The notes under the pieces: model-generated | Databases searched by the model: none | Told to the model about the DNA's origin: nothing | The model's input: the letters and a program-made list of their open reading frames with translations, nothing else | Translations under genes and position numbers: made by a program | Shown: positions 33,790 to 43,086 of the stretch, piece after piece | Layout: every line of letters begins with the position of its first letter | Position numbering within the stretch: position 1 is the first letter of the stretch | NCBI GenBank assembly: GCA_046330955.1 | Contig: JAXLRT010000024.1 | Coordinates: 14,245 to 78,244, forward strand | Source of the DNA: JADJPO01 sp046330955 | GTDB lineage: Bacteria > Actinomycetota > Actinomycetes > Actinomycetales > Kineosporiaceae | DNA: 64,000 nucleotides | Reading direction: 5' to 3'

Positions 33790-36387
33790 TCAGCCGGCGG
33801 CGGCCTCGACCGGCGCCGAGGGGGCCGAGGTGGCGCCCTGGCCACGCCCGCGACCGCGGCTGCGACCGCTGCGGCCCGAGCTGTTGCCACCGGAGGCGTT
33901 GCCGCCGGAGGAACCCCCGTTGCCGCCGTCCTGCTGGCGCTTCTCGACCGGCTCGTCGTGCATGATCAGGCCCCGGCCGCCGCAGTGCTCACAGGTCTCG
34001 CTGAAGACCTCCAGCAGCCCCTGGCCCACCCGCTTGCGGGTCATCTGCACCAACCCGAGCGAGGTCACCTCGGCCACCTGATGCTTGGTGCGATCACGCC
34101 CCAGGCACTCGAGCAGCCGGCGCAGCACCAGCTCGCGGTTCGACTCCAGCACCATGTCGATGAAGTCGACGACGATGATCCCGCCGATGTCGCGCAGCCG
34201 CAGCTGGCGGACGATCTCCTCGGCGGCCTCGATGTTGTTCTTGGTGACCGTCTCTTCCAGGTTGCCGCCGGCCCCGGTGAACTTGCCGGTGTTGACGTCG
34301 ACCACGGTCATCGCCTCGGTGCGGTCGATCACCAGCGAGCCACCCGAGGGCAGCCACACCTTGCGGTCGAGCGCCTTGGCCAGCTGCTCGTCCACCCGGT
34401 GCGCGGCGAAGATGTCACCCCGCGGGCGCCCGTCGACCACCTCGTCGGGGTTCCACTTGTGCATCCGCTCGACCAGGTCGGGCGCGACGTGACCGATGTA
34501 GCCGTGCAGCGTGTCCCAGGTGTCGGGGCCGCTGACGAGCAGCGAGGAGAAGTCCTCGTTGAAGATGTCGCGGACGACGCGGATCGCCAGGTCGGGCTCG
34601 CCGTACAGCAGGTTCGGGGCGTTGACCGCCTTCGCCTTGGCGGCGATGTCCTCCCACTGGGCGGCGAGGCGGGCGACGTCGCGGCGCAGCTCGTCCTCCG
34701 AGGCCCCCTCGGCGGCGGTGCGCACGATGACGCCGGCCTCCTCGGGCACGACCTCGCGCAGGATCTTCTTCAGCCGGGCGCGCTCGGTGTCGGGCAGCTT
34801 GCGGCTGATGCCGGTCATCGAGCCGTTCGGCACGTAGACCAGGTACCGGCCGGGCAGCGAGATCTGGCTGGTCAGCCGGGCGCCCTTGTGGCCGATGGTG
34901 TCCTTGGTGACCTGCACCAGCACCGACTCACCCGACTTGAGGGCGTGCTCGATGCGCTTGGGCTGGCCGTCCAGGCCCGCGGCGTCCCAGTTGACCTCGC
35001 CGGCGTACAGGACGGCGTTGCGTCCCTTGCCGACGTCGATGAAGGCCGCCTCCATGCTGGGCAGCACGTTCTGCACCCGGCCGAGGTAGACGTTGCCGAC
35101 CATCGAGGTCTGGGTGCGCCGGGCCACGTAGTGCTCGACCAGCACGCCGTCCTCGAGCACGCCGATCTGGGTGCGGCCCTCGAGCTCGCGCACCAGCATG
35201 ACCCGGTCGACGCTCTCGCGCCGGGCGAGGAACTCGGCCTCGGTGATGACCGGACGGCGCCGGCCGGCCTCGCGCCCCTCACGGCGGCGCTGCTTCTTGG
35301 CCTCCAGCCGGGTCGAACCCCGCAGCCCGGTGACGTCGCCGCTCCCGGAACTGCCGCTGGAGCCCCGGCGACCCTCACGGACCCGCACCACCGTGTTCGG
35401 CGGGTCGTCGTCCGTGGTGGCCTCGCCACCGCCGGCACCCCGCCGACGCCGACGCCGACGGCGCCGGGTGCCCGCAGGGGTGTCCTCGTCCTCGTCGTCG
35501 CCGTCCTCGGCGCCCTCGGCCGCGGCGGGGTCGCCGGAATCCTCGGTGCCCTCGCCCTCGGCGGCCTCGTCGGTGGCGGTGGTGTCCTCGCCGTCACCCT
35601 GGCCGCGGCTGCGCCGGCCCCGGCCGCCACGACGGCGGCGACGGGGGCGGGTGGTCTCGTCGTCCTCGGTCTCCTCCTCGTCGCCGGCCTCGGCGGCGGT
35701 GTCCTCGGCGACTGCCGGAACCTGCGTGTCGGCGGCGACCTCGACGACCGGCGGCCCGGCGGGGCGACTGGCGGCCCGGCGACGCGTGGTGGTCGTGGCC
35801 GGCAGCGGTGCCGGCGCCTGGAACAGCGGCAGGCTCAGGGCCGAGGGCACCTCGGCGACCGGGACGTCGTCCGCAGAGGTCTCGTCCTCGGCGTCCTCGG
35901 CGACGTCAACAGCCTCGGCAGCAGGGCTCGCGGTGTCGGCCACCGCCAGCCGCGGACGCTCGGCCTCGGCGGGCTCGGTCGGCTCAGCGGGCGGCTTGGT
36001 CTCGACGGCCTCGGGCGGTGGCGCCGCGACGGCCTTCTTGCGGGTGCGCCGCTTGGGCGCCGCGACCACGGGGGCCGCATCGGCCTCGGCTGCCGCATCG
36101 GCGGCGGTCTCGGCAGCCAGCTCGGTCGCGAGCTGGAGGGGGGTCTCGACGGTGTCCGGCGCCGGCGCGGCGACCGCCTTCTTGCGGGTACGGCGCTTGG
36201 GCGCCGCGGGGGCCTCGGCCGCGGCGACGCTGGGCACGGTAGTGCCGGTCTCGCTGCTCTCGGGTGTGTCGGAGACCACGGGCTGCGGCGGGCCCGCCGG
36301 CCGCGAGGCGGCTCGGCGGCGCCGAGGCGCAGTGGTGGTCGTCGTGGTGGTCGTGGTGCTGGGTGCCTGCTCATTGTCGAGCGTCAC
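33790..36387 (-). CDS. rne: Ribonuclease E/G family endoribonuclease
   Basis: This 865-residue enzyme matures rRNA and turns over mRNA. The first 370 residues are low complexity, alternating acidic and Arg-rich blocks, with APKRRTRKKAVAAP appearing twice. The catalytic core (about 390-820) has an S1 domain (VYLGRVQNVLPSMEAAFIDV), the metal site region AMTVVDVNTGKFTG and IIVVDFIDM, and a Zn-link CEHCGGRG. A Gly/Ser/Arg tail ends it. Such an N-terminal extension is usual in actinobacterial RNase E. It is normally followed upstream by the TIGR03936 gene, as here. Confidence 0.93.
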   Translation of the reverse strand: MTLDNEQAPSTTTTTTTTTAPRRRRAASRPAGPPQPVVSDTPESSETGTTVPSVAAAEAPAAPKRRTRKKAVAAPAPDTVETPLQLATELAAETAADAAAEADAAPVVAAPKRRTRKKAVAAPPPEAVETKPPAEPTEPAEAERPRLAVADTASPAAEAVDVAEDAEDETSADDVPVAEVPSALSLPLFQAPAPLPATTTTRRRAASRPAGPPVVEVAADTQVPAVAEDTAAEAGDEEETEDDETTRPRRRRRGGRGRRSRGQGDGEDTTATDEAAEGEGTEDSGDPAAAEGAEDGDDEDEDTPAGTRRRRRRRRRGAGGGEATTDDDPPNTVVRVREGRRGSSGSSGSGDVTGLRGSTRLEAKKQRRREGREAGRRRPVITEAEFLARRESVDRVMLVRELEGRTQIGVLEDGVLVEHYVARRTQTSMVGNVYLGRVQNVLPSMEAAFIDVGKGRNAVLYAGEVNWDAAGLDGQPKRIEHALKSGESVLVQVTKDTIGHKGARLTSQISLPGRYLVYVPNGSMTGISRKLPDTERARLKKILREVVPEEAGVIVRTAAEGASEDELRRDVARLAAQWEDIAAKAKAVNAPNLLYGEPDLAIRVVRDIFNEDFSSLLVSGPDTWDTLHGYIGHVAPDLVERMHKWNPDEVVDGRPRGDIFAAHRVDEQLAKALDRKVWLPSGGSLVIDRTEAMTVVDVNTGKFTGAGGNLEETVTKNNIEAAEEIVRQLRLRDIGGIIVVDFIDMVLESNRELVLRRLLECLGRDRTKHQVAEVTSLGLVQMTRKRVGQGLLEVFSETCEHCGGRGLIMHDEPVEKRQQDGGNGGSSGGNASGGNSSGRSGRSRGRGRGQGATSAPSAPVEAAAG

Positions 36388-36489
36388 GGGTACTCCCGTT
36401 CAACCCCGGGTGCTGCTCACACCATCAGCACCGCGCGGGGCGGTTGTCGCGTTCGTCCCGCCGGGCTCGGCGAAACGGAAGCATCTCGG

Positions 36490-37296
36490 TTACGAGGTCC
36501 GGTCGGCGGTCAGTGGATCGGCCACCGCGCCACTCCGATCGTCCAGCGGTCCCTGCGCCAGTCGCGTCATCCGGGCTGGAGACGGCGGCGCGAGGAGGGC
36601 CTGCGACCTGAGTGCGGCGAGGACATCGTCGGGTCGAACAGCTGGTGTGACATGCCGAACGACCAGTCGAAGTATCGCACAGCCACCGTCGGTGACCCGA
36701 GCGACACCCGTACCGCTGATCTCCTCGGCAGATCGGCCCGCCGACTGGAGTGCCTCGCAAGGGCTCGTCTCGACGTCCAGCTCGAGCACGGCGGCCCGCG
36801 CGTCGAAGGTCCGCAACCCCGCCTTCGTCATCCGGCTGACCTCGACCCGATCGGCCGCGCGAAAGGCCGCCACCGCTGCCCCGGCGGCGTCCGGGTCGAC
36901 CCCGGGCAACTCGATCCGCCACAGCGACGCCTCGAGCCGGTCCGCCAGCCCAGAGGTGCGGGCCTCGACCACCTCGAGCACGTCCAGTCCGGGGGGCAAC
37001 GCGGCGTCCAGGGCGGTGCGCAGGGCGTCCGGCTCGACCCGCGCGGCCAGACCCAGTTCGAGGTACTCGGCCTCGCTGGCCGCACCGGTGGGGGCGGCGT
37101 TGGCGTAGGAGATCTTGGGGTGCGGGTTGAAGCCCGCGGAGTAGGCCATCGGCGCCTGGATCCGCCGCAGGGCGCGTTCCAGTGCCCGCTGGAAGTCACG
37201 GTGGCTGGTGAACCGCAACCGGCCCCGCTTCGCGTAGCGAACGCGCACGCGCTGCACCGTGGGAGGCGGTGGGGGTCCTTCGGGCTGCCGGGCCAT
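36490..37296 (-). CDS. TIGR03936 (DUF2344) radical SAM-linked protein
   Basis: This 268-residue protein contains VRVRYAKRGRLRFTSHRDFQ and AYSAGFNPHPKISYANA, hallmarks of DUF2344. In many bacteria it is fused or adjacent to a TIGR03960 radical SAM protein and lies next to rne. Its function is unknown; a tRNA or protein modification has been suggested from context. The TIGR03960 partner lies at 40628 on the same strand, separated by three other genes. The ATG at 37296 starts the conserved part. Confidence 0.82.
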   Translation of the reverse strand: MARQPEGPPPPPTVQRVRVRYAKRGRLRFTSHRDFQRALERALRRIQAPMAYSAGFNPHPKISYANAAPTGAASEAEYLELGLAARVEPDALRTALDAALPPGLDVLEVVEARTSGLADRLEASLWRIELPGVDPDAAGAAVAAFRAADRVEVSRMTKAGLRTFDARAAVLELDVETSPCEALQSAGRSAEEISGTGVARVTDGGCAILRLVVRHVTPAVRPDDVLAALRSQALLAPPSPARMTRLAQGPLDDRSGAVADPLTADRTS

Positions 37297-37306
37297 GAGC
37301 AGAACC

Positions 37307-38005
37307 CTAAGCGCGCAACGGCAGTGCCACGACGACGTAGTTGTCGCGGTAACGGTGCTTGGCCCGGTCGAACGGCCCACCGCAGGTGATCAGGACCAGC
37401 CGATGCGGCCCCGACTGGCTGAAGAACTCGTCGTCCTGGGCCAGGCTCTGCTGATTGACCTGCAGGGCCCGCTGGATCCGGTAGCGCAGCCGCTGCTTGC
37501 CGGCCTGCAACACGATGACGTCCCCGGGCCGAGCCCACTTGAGCTCGGCCAGCGCACCCAATCCGTACTTGCGGGAGTCGACATGGCCGGCGATCACCAG
37601 GCTGCCGGTCGGGTCACCGGCGTGGGCCCCGCCGTCCCACCAGCCGACGGTGTCGGGCCGATCAGGGATCACCAGGCTGCCGTCGTCGGCCACGTCCGAG
37701 ATCTGGACCGGCGCCTGGCGACCGCTGGGCAACACCATGCGGGTCGGCACGAAGGTGGCCAACTGCTCGCCGGTACCCCGGATCACGGGCACCGAGGCCG
37801 CCGGCGCGGGGTGCGCGGACGAGGAGGCGAGAGGCATCAACGACGGCTCCACCGGCTCGGGTGCCGGGGACGACGCCTCTGCCAGCACCGTCACCACAGC
37901 CGGCACCGGCTCGCTCGGAGCCACGGCGAGCGCCACCCCGGAGGCAGCCATGCTCACGCCGTAGGCGCCCAGCCCGATCAGGGCCAGGGTCGAACGACGC
38001 CTCAC
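37307..38005 (-). CDS. Class F sortase
   Basis: This 232-residue membrane-anchored transpeptidase has an N-terminal hydrophobic anchor (about 7-30), a Pro/Ala/Ser linker and the catalytic domain. The His lies in VIAGHVDSRKYG (about 140), the Cys in LVLITCGGPFDR (about 208), with an Arg nearby as required. Class F sortases in actinobacteria attach or process surface proteins with poorly known signals. The gene overlaps the DUF4397 gene by 4 nt, so the latter is the probable partner. Confidence 0.88.
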   Translation of the reverse strand: MRRRSTLALIGLGAYGVSMAASGVALAVAPSEPVPAVVTVLAEASSPAPEPVEPSLMPLASSSAHPAPAASVPVIRGTGEQLATFVPTRMVLPSGRQAPVQISDVADDGSLVIPDRPDTVGWWDGGAHAGDPTGSLVIAGHVDSRKYGLGALAELKWARPGDVIVLQAGKQRLRYRIQRALQVNQQSLAQDDEFFSQSGPHRLVLITCGGPFDRAKHRYRDNYVVVALPLRA

Positions 38006-38865
38006 CGGGAGTGCCGGCTACCGATCACCGGGCGGGCCGTCGAGCGGCGGTTGAGCAGGATCAACCCACCGAACGCCGTCACGGCCGCCAGCAGTGCCCA
38101 GGTTGCGGGCGAGGTACCACCGATCACCACATCGGCGGCCTGGCCACCGTCACCGGTGCGCACCACGCCGGGCCGCTTGGAACCCACCAGACCCAGCCGC
38201 ATCACGTGCAGGACGGAGTCGGTCGTGCTGGCGGTGGCGTCACCGATCGCGTACAGCCGCACCAGGGTTCCCGGCTGCAACGTCACCTTGACCGGGCTGA
38301 GGATCACCGGGCCGCTGGTGGACGTGGGCACCATGTCGAAGAGGCAGACCATGGCCTTGTTCTCTACCGTCAACGACTCGCCGTTGGCGACGTTGCGGAA
38401 GATCACCTTGCCGTTGTCCCGGATGTCGACCGGCGGCGCGGCCGCCACGTGCGAGATCACCAGCCGCGACTTGCCCGGGGCGATCCCCTTCAGATCGTTG
38501 GTGAAGACCGTGATGACGGCCGACCGGGTCGCGTCGGCACTGCGGTGGGCGACGACGTCGATGCTCTCGCCGGCCTTGACCGTGAACGATCCGGTCACCA
38601 CGGTCGTCGCGGCGTCCTTCAAGGTCACCACGTGCTTGCCTGCGGCCAGGTGCAACGGACCGACGATCGTCTTGGGCGCCGCCGCCGCGGCCACCGTGTG
38701 ACCGTCGACCAGGACGTCCGCGGGGGAACCCAACAACCCGTGCACGACGAAGACATCACCGGTGGACGCCGCGCCGGCACTGCTCGGCACCGCCAACAGC
38801 GCCGCCGTGGTCGCCAACGCCAGCGCCAGCACGCTCAGCAGGCTGCGAGCCCAGCGAACCCCCAT
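38002..38865 (-). CDS. DUF4397-domain surface protein, partner of the sortase
   Basis: This 287-residue exported protein has a signal peptide ending around SAGAAS (about 30). DUF4397-type beta domains follow (VFVVHGLLGSPADVLVDG, about 37-54). A C-terminal transmembrane helix (WALLAAVTAFGGLILLN) and basic tail end it. No LPxTG motif precedes the helix, only GGTSPATW. If it is a sortase substrate, the signal is non-standard. GGAGG 5 nt before ATG 38865 fixes the start. Confidence 0.8.
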   Translation of the reverse strand: MGVRWARSLLSVLALALATTAALLAVPSSAGAASTGDVFVVHGLLGSPADVLVDGHTVAAAAAPKTIVGPLHLAAGKHVVTLKDAATTVVTGSFTVKAGESIDVVAHRSADATRSAVITVFTNDLKGIAPGKSRLVISHVAAAPPVDIRDNGKVIFRNVANGESLTVENKAMVCLFDMVPTSTSGPVILSPVKVTLQPGTLVRLYAIGDATASTTDSVLHVMRLGLVGSKRPGVVRTGDGGQAADVVIGGTSPATWALLAAVTAFGGLILLNRRSTARPVIGSRHSR

Positions 38866-38890
38866 CGAGACCTCCGTGTCATGGCCGATC

Positions 38891-39051
38891 GTGACCATCG
38901 TGGGCGCAACCGCGGGTTGTCGGCTGCGCTACGTGAGCACACTCTAGGGCCGTTGGTGTGACATTCGGTGGCAGCTTGGCCGAACCGTCACGGACGGGTC
39001 GTACCGGCTTGGTCACGAGCGGGACCTTTGACACCGAGTGTGACCATCGTG
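38891..39051. promoter_or_regulatory. Two copies of GTGACCATCGTG in a divergent intergenic region
   Basis: GTGACCATCGTG occurs exactly at 38891-38902 and 39040-39051. One copy is close to the DUF4397 start and the other about 80 nt before the next gene on the plus strand. The symmetric placement suggests a regulator that controls both units. No gene lies in 38866-39133. Confidence 0.4.
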
Positions 39052-39133
39052 ACGTCTGGATCCGGATAGTGTGTCCGATACGAGACCGCTTCTTTGCACG
39101 TGGCGGCCTTGATCCGGGTGGTGGGAGGTACAG

Positions 39134-40528
39134 ATGACGGAGCGGAATCCCGCTTCGACCACGGGGGAGATCGTCGACGACGCCTCGACGCTGCCCACCG
39201 TCGTCCCTGCGCCCACCGAACCCGTTCCCGCCGAGGCCCTGCCGGTGCAGCACGATCCGACCGACGCGATCCACGCCACCGACCCCGCCGCCACAGCGGA
39301 CGCCGCCGACGCCGCCAACCGTGTCGACGTCACCGACACCACCCCGGACGCCGTCCCCGAACCGCAGCGGGCCCCGACACCGATGCCCGTCTCCGCGCCG
39401 CCCCGCCCCGTATCGAACTCGCCGGGTTTGAAGTCGCGACACCCCCGCCGGCCGGCCTCTCCGGTGGCGGTCCGCCCGGTCCGGGCGCCGCTGTCGGGCC
39501 TGCGCCAGAAGATCGAGAGCACCGCCGCGCTGCGCGAGTCGCTGGACGCCAAGGAGGCCGAGGCCCAGGACCTGCGCGCCTCGATCGAGCAGTTGCGTCG
39601 CGAGCTGGACACCGAGCGCGGCGCCGTCCCCGCCGTAGCCTCGCTGCCCGACAGCTTCGGCGGGGTGTCGACCGCGGACCCCACGGTGGTCACCGACCCC
39701 TTCGAGCGCGCCGAGACCGGGCCCGCGCGGCGTCCGTGGTGGTTCCTGGTGCTGATGGCGCTGGTCCTGGCCGCGTTGCTGCTGGCACTCGCCTCGCGCT
39801 GCAACAGCTCGCCCACGGCCTCGTCCCCGCAGCCCTCGACCGGCGCCTCGGCACCGGCCACCGCAGCGGCGTCGCCCGCCGCGTCGTCCGCCCCGACCGG
39901 GCAGGCCGGCGCGAAGGCGACCCCGATGCCCTGGCCGGGATCCGGCCCGGTCCTGCGCCCGGCGAGCGTTCCGGCCACCGGTCCCGGGATCGATGCTCCC
40001 GGAACGCATCTGGAGATCGCGCTCGATCAGGACGGCACCTCGGTGGACGCCTACGAGAGCCTGCGCCTGGCCGACGCGCGCCGCGAGCCGCTCGCCCTGC
40101 AGCTGCCGTCGATGACCAGCGAGATCCACTCGACGGTGCGCAACATCCAGGTGGAACTCGACGGCGTGCTCGCGCCGGTGACCGGGACGTCGGCCACCGG
40201 GTTCAGTGTCGCGCCGGTCGACGGCAAGCCCTACACCACCGCGGTGGTGCGCTACCAGCTCGCCACCTCGGTCGTGGTGCCGACCCCGGCACGGGCCGGG
40301 CGCCTGTCGGCCGTGGCGGTGTCGCTGACCGCGCCCCTCGCCCAGGCCCTGAACCTGCCGGTGCGCCTGCACAGCGCCGACCCCCAGATGCGCGGGGTCG
40401 ACTGTGCGACGGCGGCCATCACCGACCGGTTGTGCGGTGCCCTCGACGCCAAGACCGGGCTGACCGCGATGCTGCCGGCCTCGGCTCAGCGCGCCATCTT
40501 CTCGGTGCAGGTCGACCGCACCAGCTGA
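39134..40528 (+). CDS. Single-pass membrane protein with coiled coil and extracellular domain
   Basis: I do not recognise a family. In order, the 464 residues show a Pro/Ala/Asp-rich disordered N-terminus (1-115) and a short coiled coil (SLDAKEAEAQDLRASIEQLR, about 136-155). One transmembrane helix (WWFLVLMALVLAALLLALAS, about 200-220) and a Ser/Ala/Pro linker precede a C-terminal beta-rich domain (280-464) with two Cys. The topology suggests a cytoplasmic N-terminus and an external C-terminus. GGGAGG before the ATG makes the start firm. It is divergent from the sortase/DUF4397 pair, so it may belong to the same surface system. Confidence 0.7.
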   Translation: MTERNPASTTGEIVDDASTLPTVVPAPTEPVPAEALPVQHDPTDAIHATDPAATADAADAANRVDVTDTTPDAVPEPQRAPTPMPVSAPPRPVSNSPGLKSRHPRRPASPVAVRPVRAPLSGLRQKIESTAALRESLDAKEAEAQDLRASIEQLRRELDTERGAVPAVASLPDSFGGVSTADPTVVTDPFERAETGPARRPWWFLVLMALVLAALLLALASRCNSSPTASSPQPSTGASAPATAAASPAASSAPTGQAGAKATPMPWPGSGPVLRPASVPATGPGIDAPGTHLEIALDQDGTSVDAYESLRLADARREPLALQLPSMTSEIHSTVRNIQVELDGVLAPVTGTSATGFSVAPVDGKPYTTAVVRYQLATSVVVPTPARAGRLSAVAVSLTAPLAQALNLPVRLHSADPQMRGVDCATAAITDRLCGALDAKTGLTAMLPASAQRAIFSVQVDRTS

Positions 40529-40627
40529 GCGGCCTGCCGGCGATCAGGGTCGCCGATCAGGGTGGTCGGTGGCTCGGCATCCCTGGGCAGCTGAGTGTCG
40601 CTGGGCCGGTTAGTGTGGCAGGGCCGG

Positions 40628-42541
40628 TCAGTGAGGCCGGGCGAGCTGGATCTCGGTGCCCAGTTGCGGGCAGACACCGCAGTCGAAGCAGGGCGTCCAG
40701 CGGCAGTCCTCGACCTCGACGGCGTCCGCGGCGCCGACGGCGTCCTGCCAGTCCTCCCACAGCCAGTCCTTGTCCAGCCCCGAGTCCAGGTGGTCCCAGG
40801 GCAGCACCTCGCTCTGCTCGCGCTCACGCGTGGTGTACCAGTCGACGTCCACCGGCTCGCCGGCGAGGGCGGTCTCGGCTGCGGTCATCCACCGGTCGAA
40901 GCTGAAGTGCTCGCTCCAGCCGTCGAAGCGGCCGCCGTCCGCCCACACCGCCCGGATCACCGCCGACAGCCGCCGGTCGCCCCGCGAGAGCAGTCCCTCG
41001 ACGATGCCCGGCTTGCCGTCGTGGTAACGGAACCCGATGGCCCGCGCGTAGTTGCGATCCGACCGGATGGCGTCGCGCAGCTTGGCCAGGCGGGCGTCGG
41101 TGGTCTCGTGGTCGAGCTGGGCGGCCCACTGGAACGGGGTGTGCGGCTTGGGCACGAAGCCGCCGATGCTGACGGTGCACCGGATGTCGCGGGTGCCGGT
41201 CACGCGGCGTCCGGTCTCGATGACCCGCTTGGCGAGTTCGGCGATCTGCAGCACGTCCTCGTCGGTCTCGGTGGGCAGGCCGCACATGAAGTAGAGCTTC
41301 ACCTGGCGCCAGCCGGCCGAGTAGGCGGCCGTGACGGTGCGCACCAGGTCGTCCTCGGTGACCATCTTGTTGATCACCTTGCGGATGCGCTCGCTGCCGC
41401 CCTCCGGGGCGAACGTCAGCCCGGAGCGCCGACCGCCCCGGGACAGCTCGTTGGCCAGATCGATGTTGAACGCGTCGACGCGGGTACTCGGCAGCGACAA
41501 CCCGGTGTTGGTGCCGTCGTAGGTGTCAGCCAGCTGCTTGGTCAGATCGGCGATCTCGGAGTGGTCGGCGCTCGACAGGCTGAGCAGCCCGACCTCTTCG
41601 AAACCCGTTGCCGCCAAGCCCTTCTCGACCATGCCGCGGACGCCGTCCGTACTCCGCTCGCGCACCGGTCGGGTGATCATGCCCGCCTGGCAGAACCGGC
41701 AGCCGCGGGTGCAGCCGCGGAAGATCTCCACGCTCATCCGCTCGTGGACGCTCTCGGCCAACGGCACCAGGGGCTGTTTCGGGTAGGGCCAGGAGTCCAG
41801 GTCCATCAGGGTGTGCTTGCTGACCCGCCACGGCACGCCGGGGCGGTTGGGGGCCACTCGGCGGATACGGCCGTCCGCGGTGTAGTCCACGTCGTAGAAG
41901 GCGGGGACGTACACCGAGCCCGTGGCAGCCAGGCGCTCCAGCAGGCCGAGGCGCCCGCCCGGACGACCCTCACGCTTCCAGGCCCCGACCAGGTCGGTCA
42001 CCATGAGCACGGCCTGCTCGCCGTCGCCGAGGATCGCGGCGTCGATGAACTCGGCGATCGGCTCGGGGTTGAAGGCGGCGTGGCCCCCGGCGATGACGAT
42101 CGGGTGATCCGCGGCGCGGTCGGCGGCGCTCAGCGGGATGCCGGCCAGGTCGAGGGCGGTGAGCAGGTTGGTGTAGCCGAGTTCGGTCGAGAACGACACC
42201 CCGAAGAGGTCGAACGCCGCCACCGGCCGGTGGGCATCGACCGTGAACTGCGGGACGCCGCGGCTGCGCATCAGCGCTTCCATCTCGGGCCAGACGGCAT
42301 AGGTGCGCTCGGCCAACGCGTCGTCCCGCTCGTTGATGACCTCGTAGAGGATCATGATCCCCTGGTTGGGCAGGCCGACCTCGTACGCGTCGGGGTACAT
42401 CAGCGCCCAGCGCACGGTGGCATCACCGGCGAGGTCCCAGTCCTTGACCGTGCTGTTGAGCTCACCGCCGACGTACTGGATCGGCTTGCTGACCAGGGGC
42501 AGCAACGGTTCCAGGTCTTCGAAGACACTCCGCACGGGCAT
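40628..42541 (-). CDS. TIGR03960 B12-binding-type radical SAM protein
   Basis: This 637-residue protein has an N-terminal cobalamin-binding-like domain (YPDAYEVGLPNQGIMILYEV). The radical SAM cluster motif is FRGCTRGCRFCQAGM (CxxxCxxC, about residue 270-285). The C-terminus CFDCGVCPQLG holds more Cys and may bind a second cluster. The family is conserved with DUF2344/TIGR03936 but its reaction is unknown. Here the two partners are 3.3 kb apart. Confidence 0.88.
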   Translation of the reverse strand: MPVRSVFEDLEPLLPLVSKPIQYVGGELNSTVKDWDLAGDATVRWALMYPDAYEVGLPNQGIMILYEVINERDDALAERTYAVWPEMEALMRSRGVPQFTVDAHRPVAAFDLFGVSFSTELGYTNLLTALDLAGIPLSAADRAADHPIVIAGGHAAFNPEPIAEFIDAAILGDGEQAVLMVTDLVGAWKREGRPGGRLGLLERLAATGSVYVPAFYDVDYTADGRIRRVAPNRPGVPWRVSKHTLMDLDSWPYPKQPLVPLAESVHERMSVEIFRGCTRGCRFCQAGMITRPVRERSTDGVRGMVEKGLAATGFEEVGLLSLSSADHSEIADLTKQLADTYDGTNTGLSLPSTRVDAFNIDLANELSRGGRRSGLTFAPEGGSERIRKVINKMVTEDDLVRTVTAAYSAGWRQVKLYFMCGLPTETDEDVLQIAELAKRVIETGRRVTGTRDIRCTVSIGGFVPKPHTPFQWAAQLDHETTDARLAKLRDAIRSDRNYARAIGFRYHDGKPGIVEGLLSRGDRRLSAVIRAVWADGGRFDGWSEHFSFDRWMTAAETALAGEPVDVDWYTTREREQSEVLPWDHLDSGLDKDWLWEDWQDAVGAADAVEVEDCRWTPCFDCGVCPQLGTEIQLARPH

Positions 42542-42553
42542 GTAGGCAACCCT

Positions 42554-42615
42554 AACCCGGCTGGTGCGCAGGGCTACGGGTGGTGCACCCCCGAGGAGCG
42601 TGGATGCGCCGGGTT
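42554..42615 (-). terminator. Possible terminator after ndk
   Basis: AACCCGGC and GCCGGGTT pair around a region that contains GGGTG/CACCC. It lies directly after ndk on the minus strand. The structure is loose. Confidence 0.35.
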
Positions 42616-43049
42616 CAGCCGGCCAGGCCGGGGAACCAGAGCGCGATCTCCCGGGCGGCCGACTCGGGCGAGTCCGACCCGTGCACCAGGTTCTCGGTCG
42701 ACCCGTTGCCCCAGTCGCGGCCCAGGTCGCCCCGGATCGTGCCCGGTGCCGCCTTGGTGGCGTCGGTGGTGCCCGCCAGCGAGCGCCAACCCTCGATCAC
42801 CCGCTGCCCCTCGATCACCGCGGCCACCACGGGGCCGGAGCTCATGAAGCCCACCAGGTCGTCGAAGAACGGCTTGCCGACGTGCTCGGCGTAGTGGGCA
42901 TCGAGCAGCGCACGGTCGGCTCGGCGCAGATCCATCGCCACGATCGTGTAGCCCTTGGCCTCGATCCGGCGCAGCACCTCCCCCACGTACCCGCGCGCGA
43001 CGCCGTCCGGCTTGATCAGTACGAGGGTTCGGTCCACGGGCCGAAGCAT
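42615..43049 (-). CDS. ndk: Nucleoside diphosphate kinase
   Basis: This 144-residue enzyme balances nucleoside triphosphates through a phospho-His intermediate. The active site is NLVHGSDSPESA (His near 120). TLVLIKPDGVARGYVGEVL is the usual N-terminus. The start is placed at ATG 43049, giving normal length. Confidence 0.95.
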   Translation of the reverse strand: MLRPVDRTLVLIKPDGVARGYVGEVLRRIEAKGYTIVAMDLRRADRALLDAHYAEHVGKPFFDDLVGFMSSGPVVAAVIEGQRVIEGWRSLAGTTDATKAAPGTIRGDLGRDWGNGSTENLVHGSDSPESAAREIALWFPGLAG

Positions 43050-43086
43050 AGTCAGACCGGGCATACCCGGCCCTGGACCAGAGGTC

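Noticed and set aside
33580..37389. A 1269-residue open frame opposite rne and the TIGR03936 gene
   Set aside because: It mirrors highly G/C-ending codons of the opposite genes. Its translation is rich in Gly, Arg and Val, has no domain, and both true genes are clearly on the minus strand.
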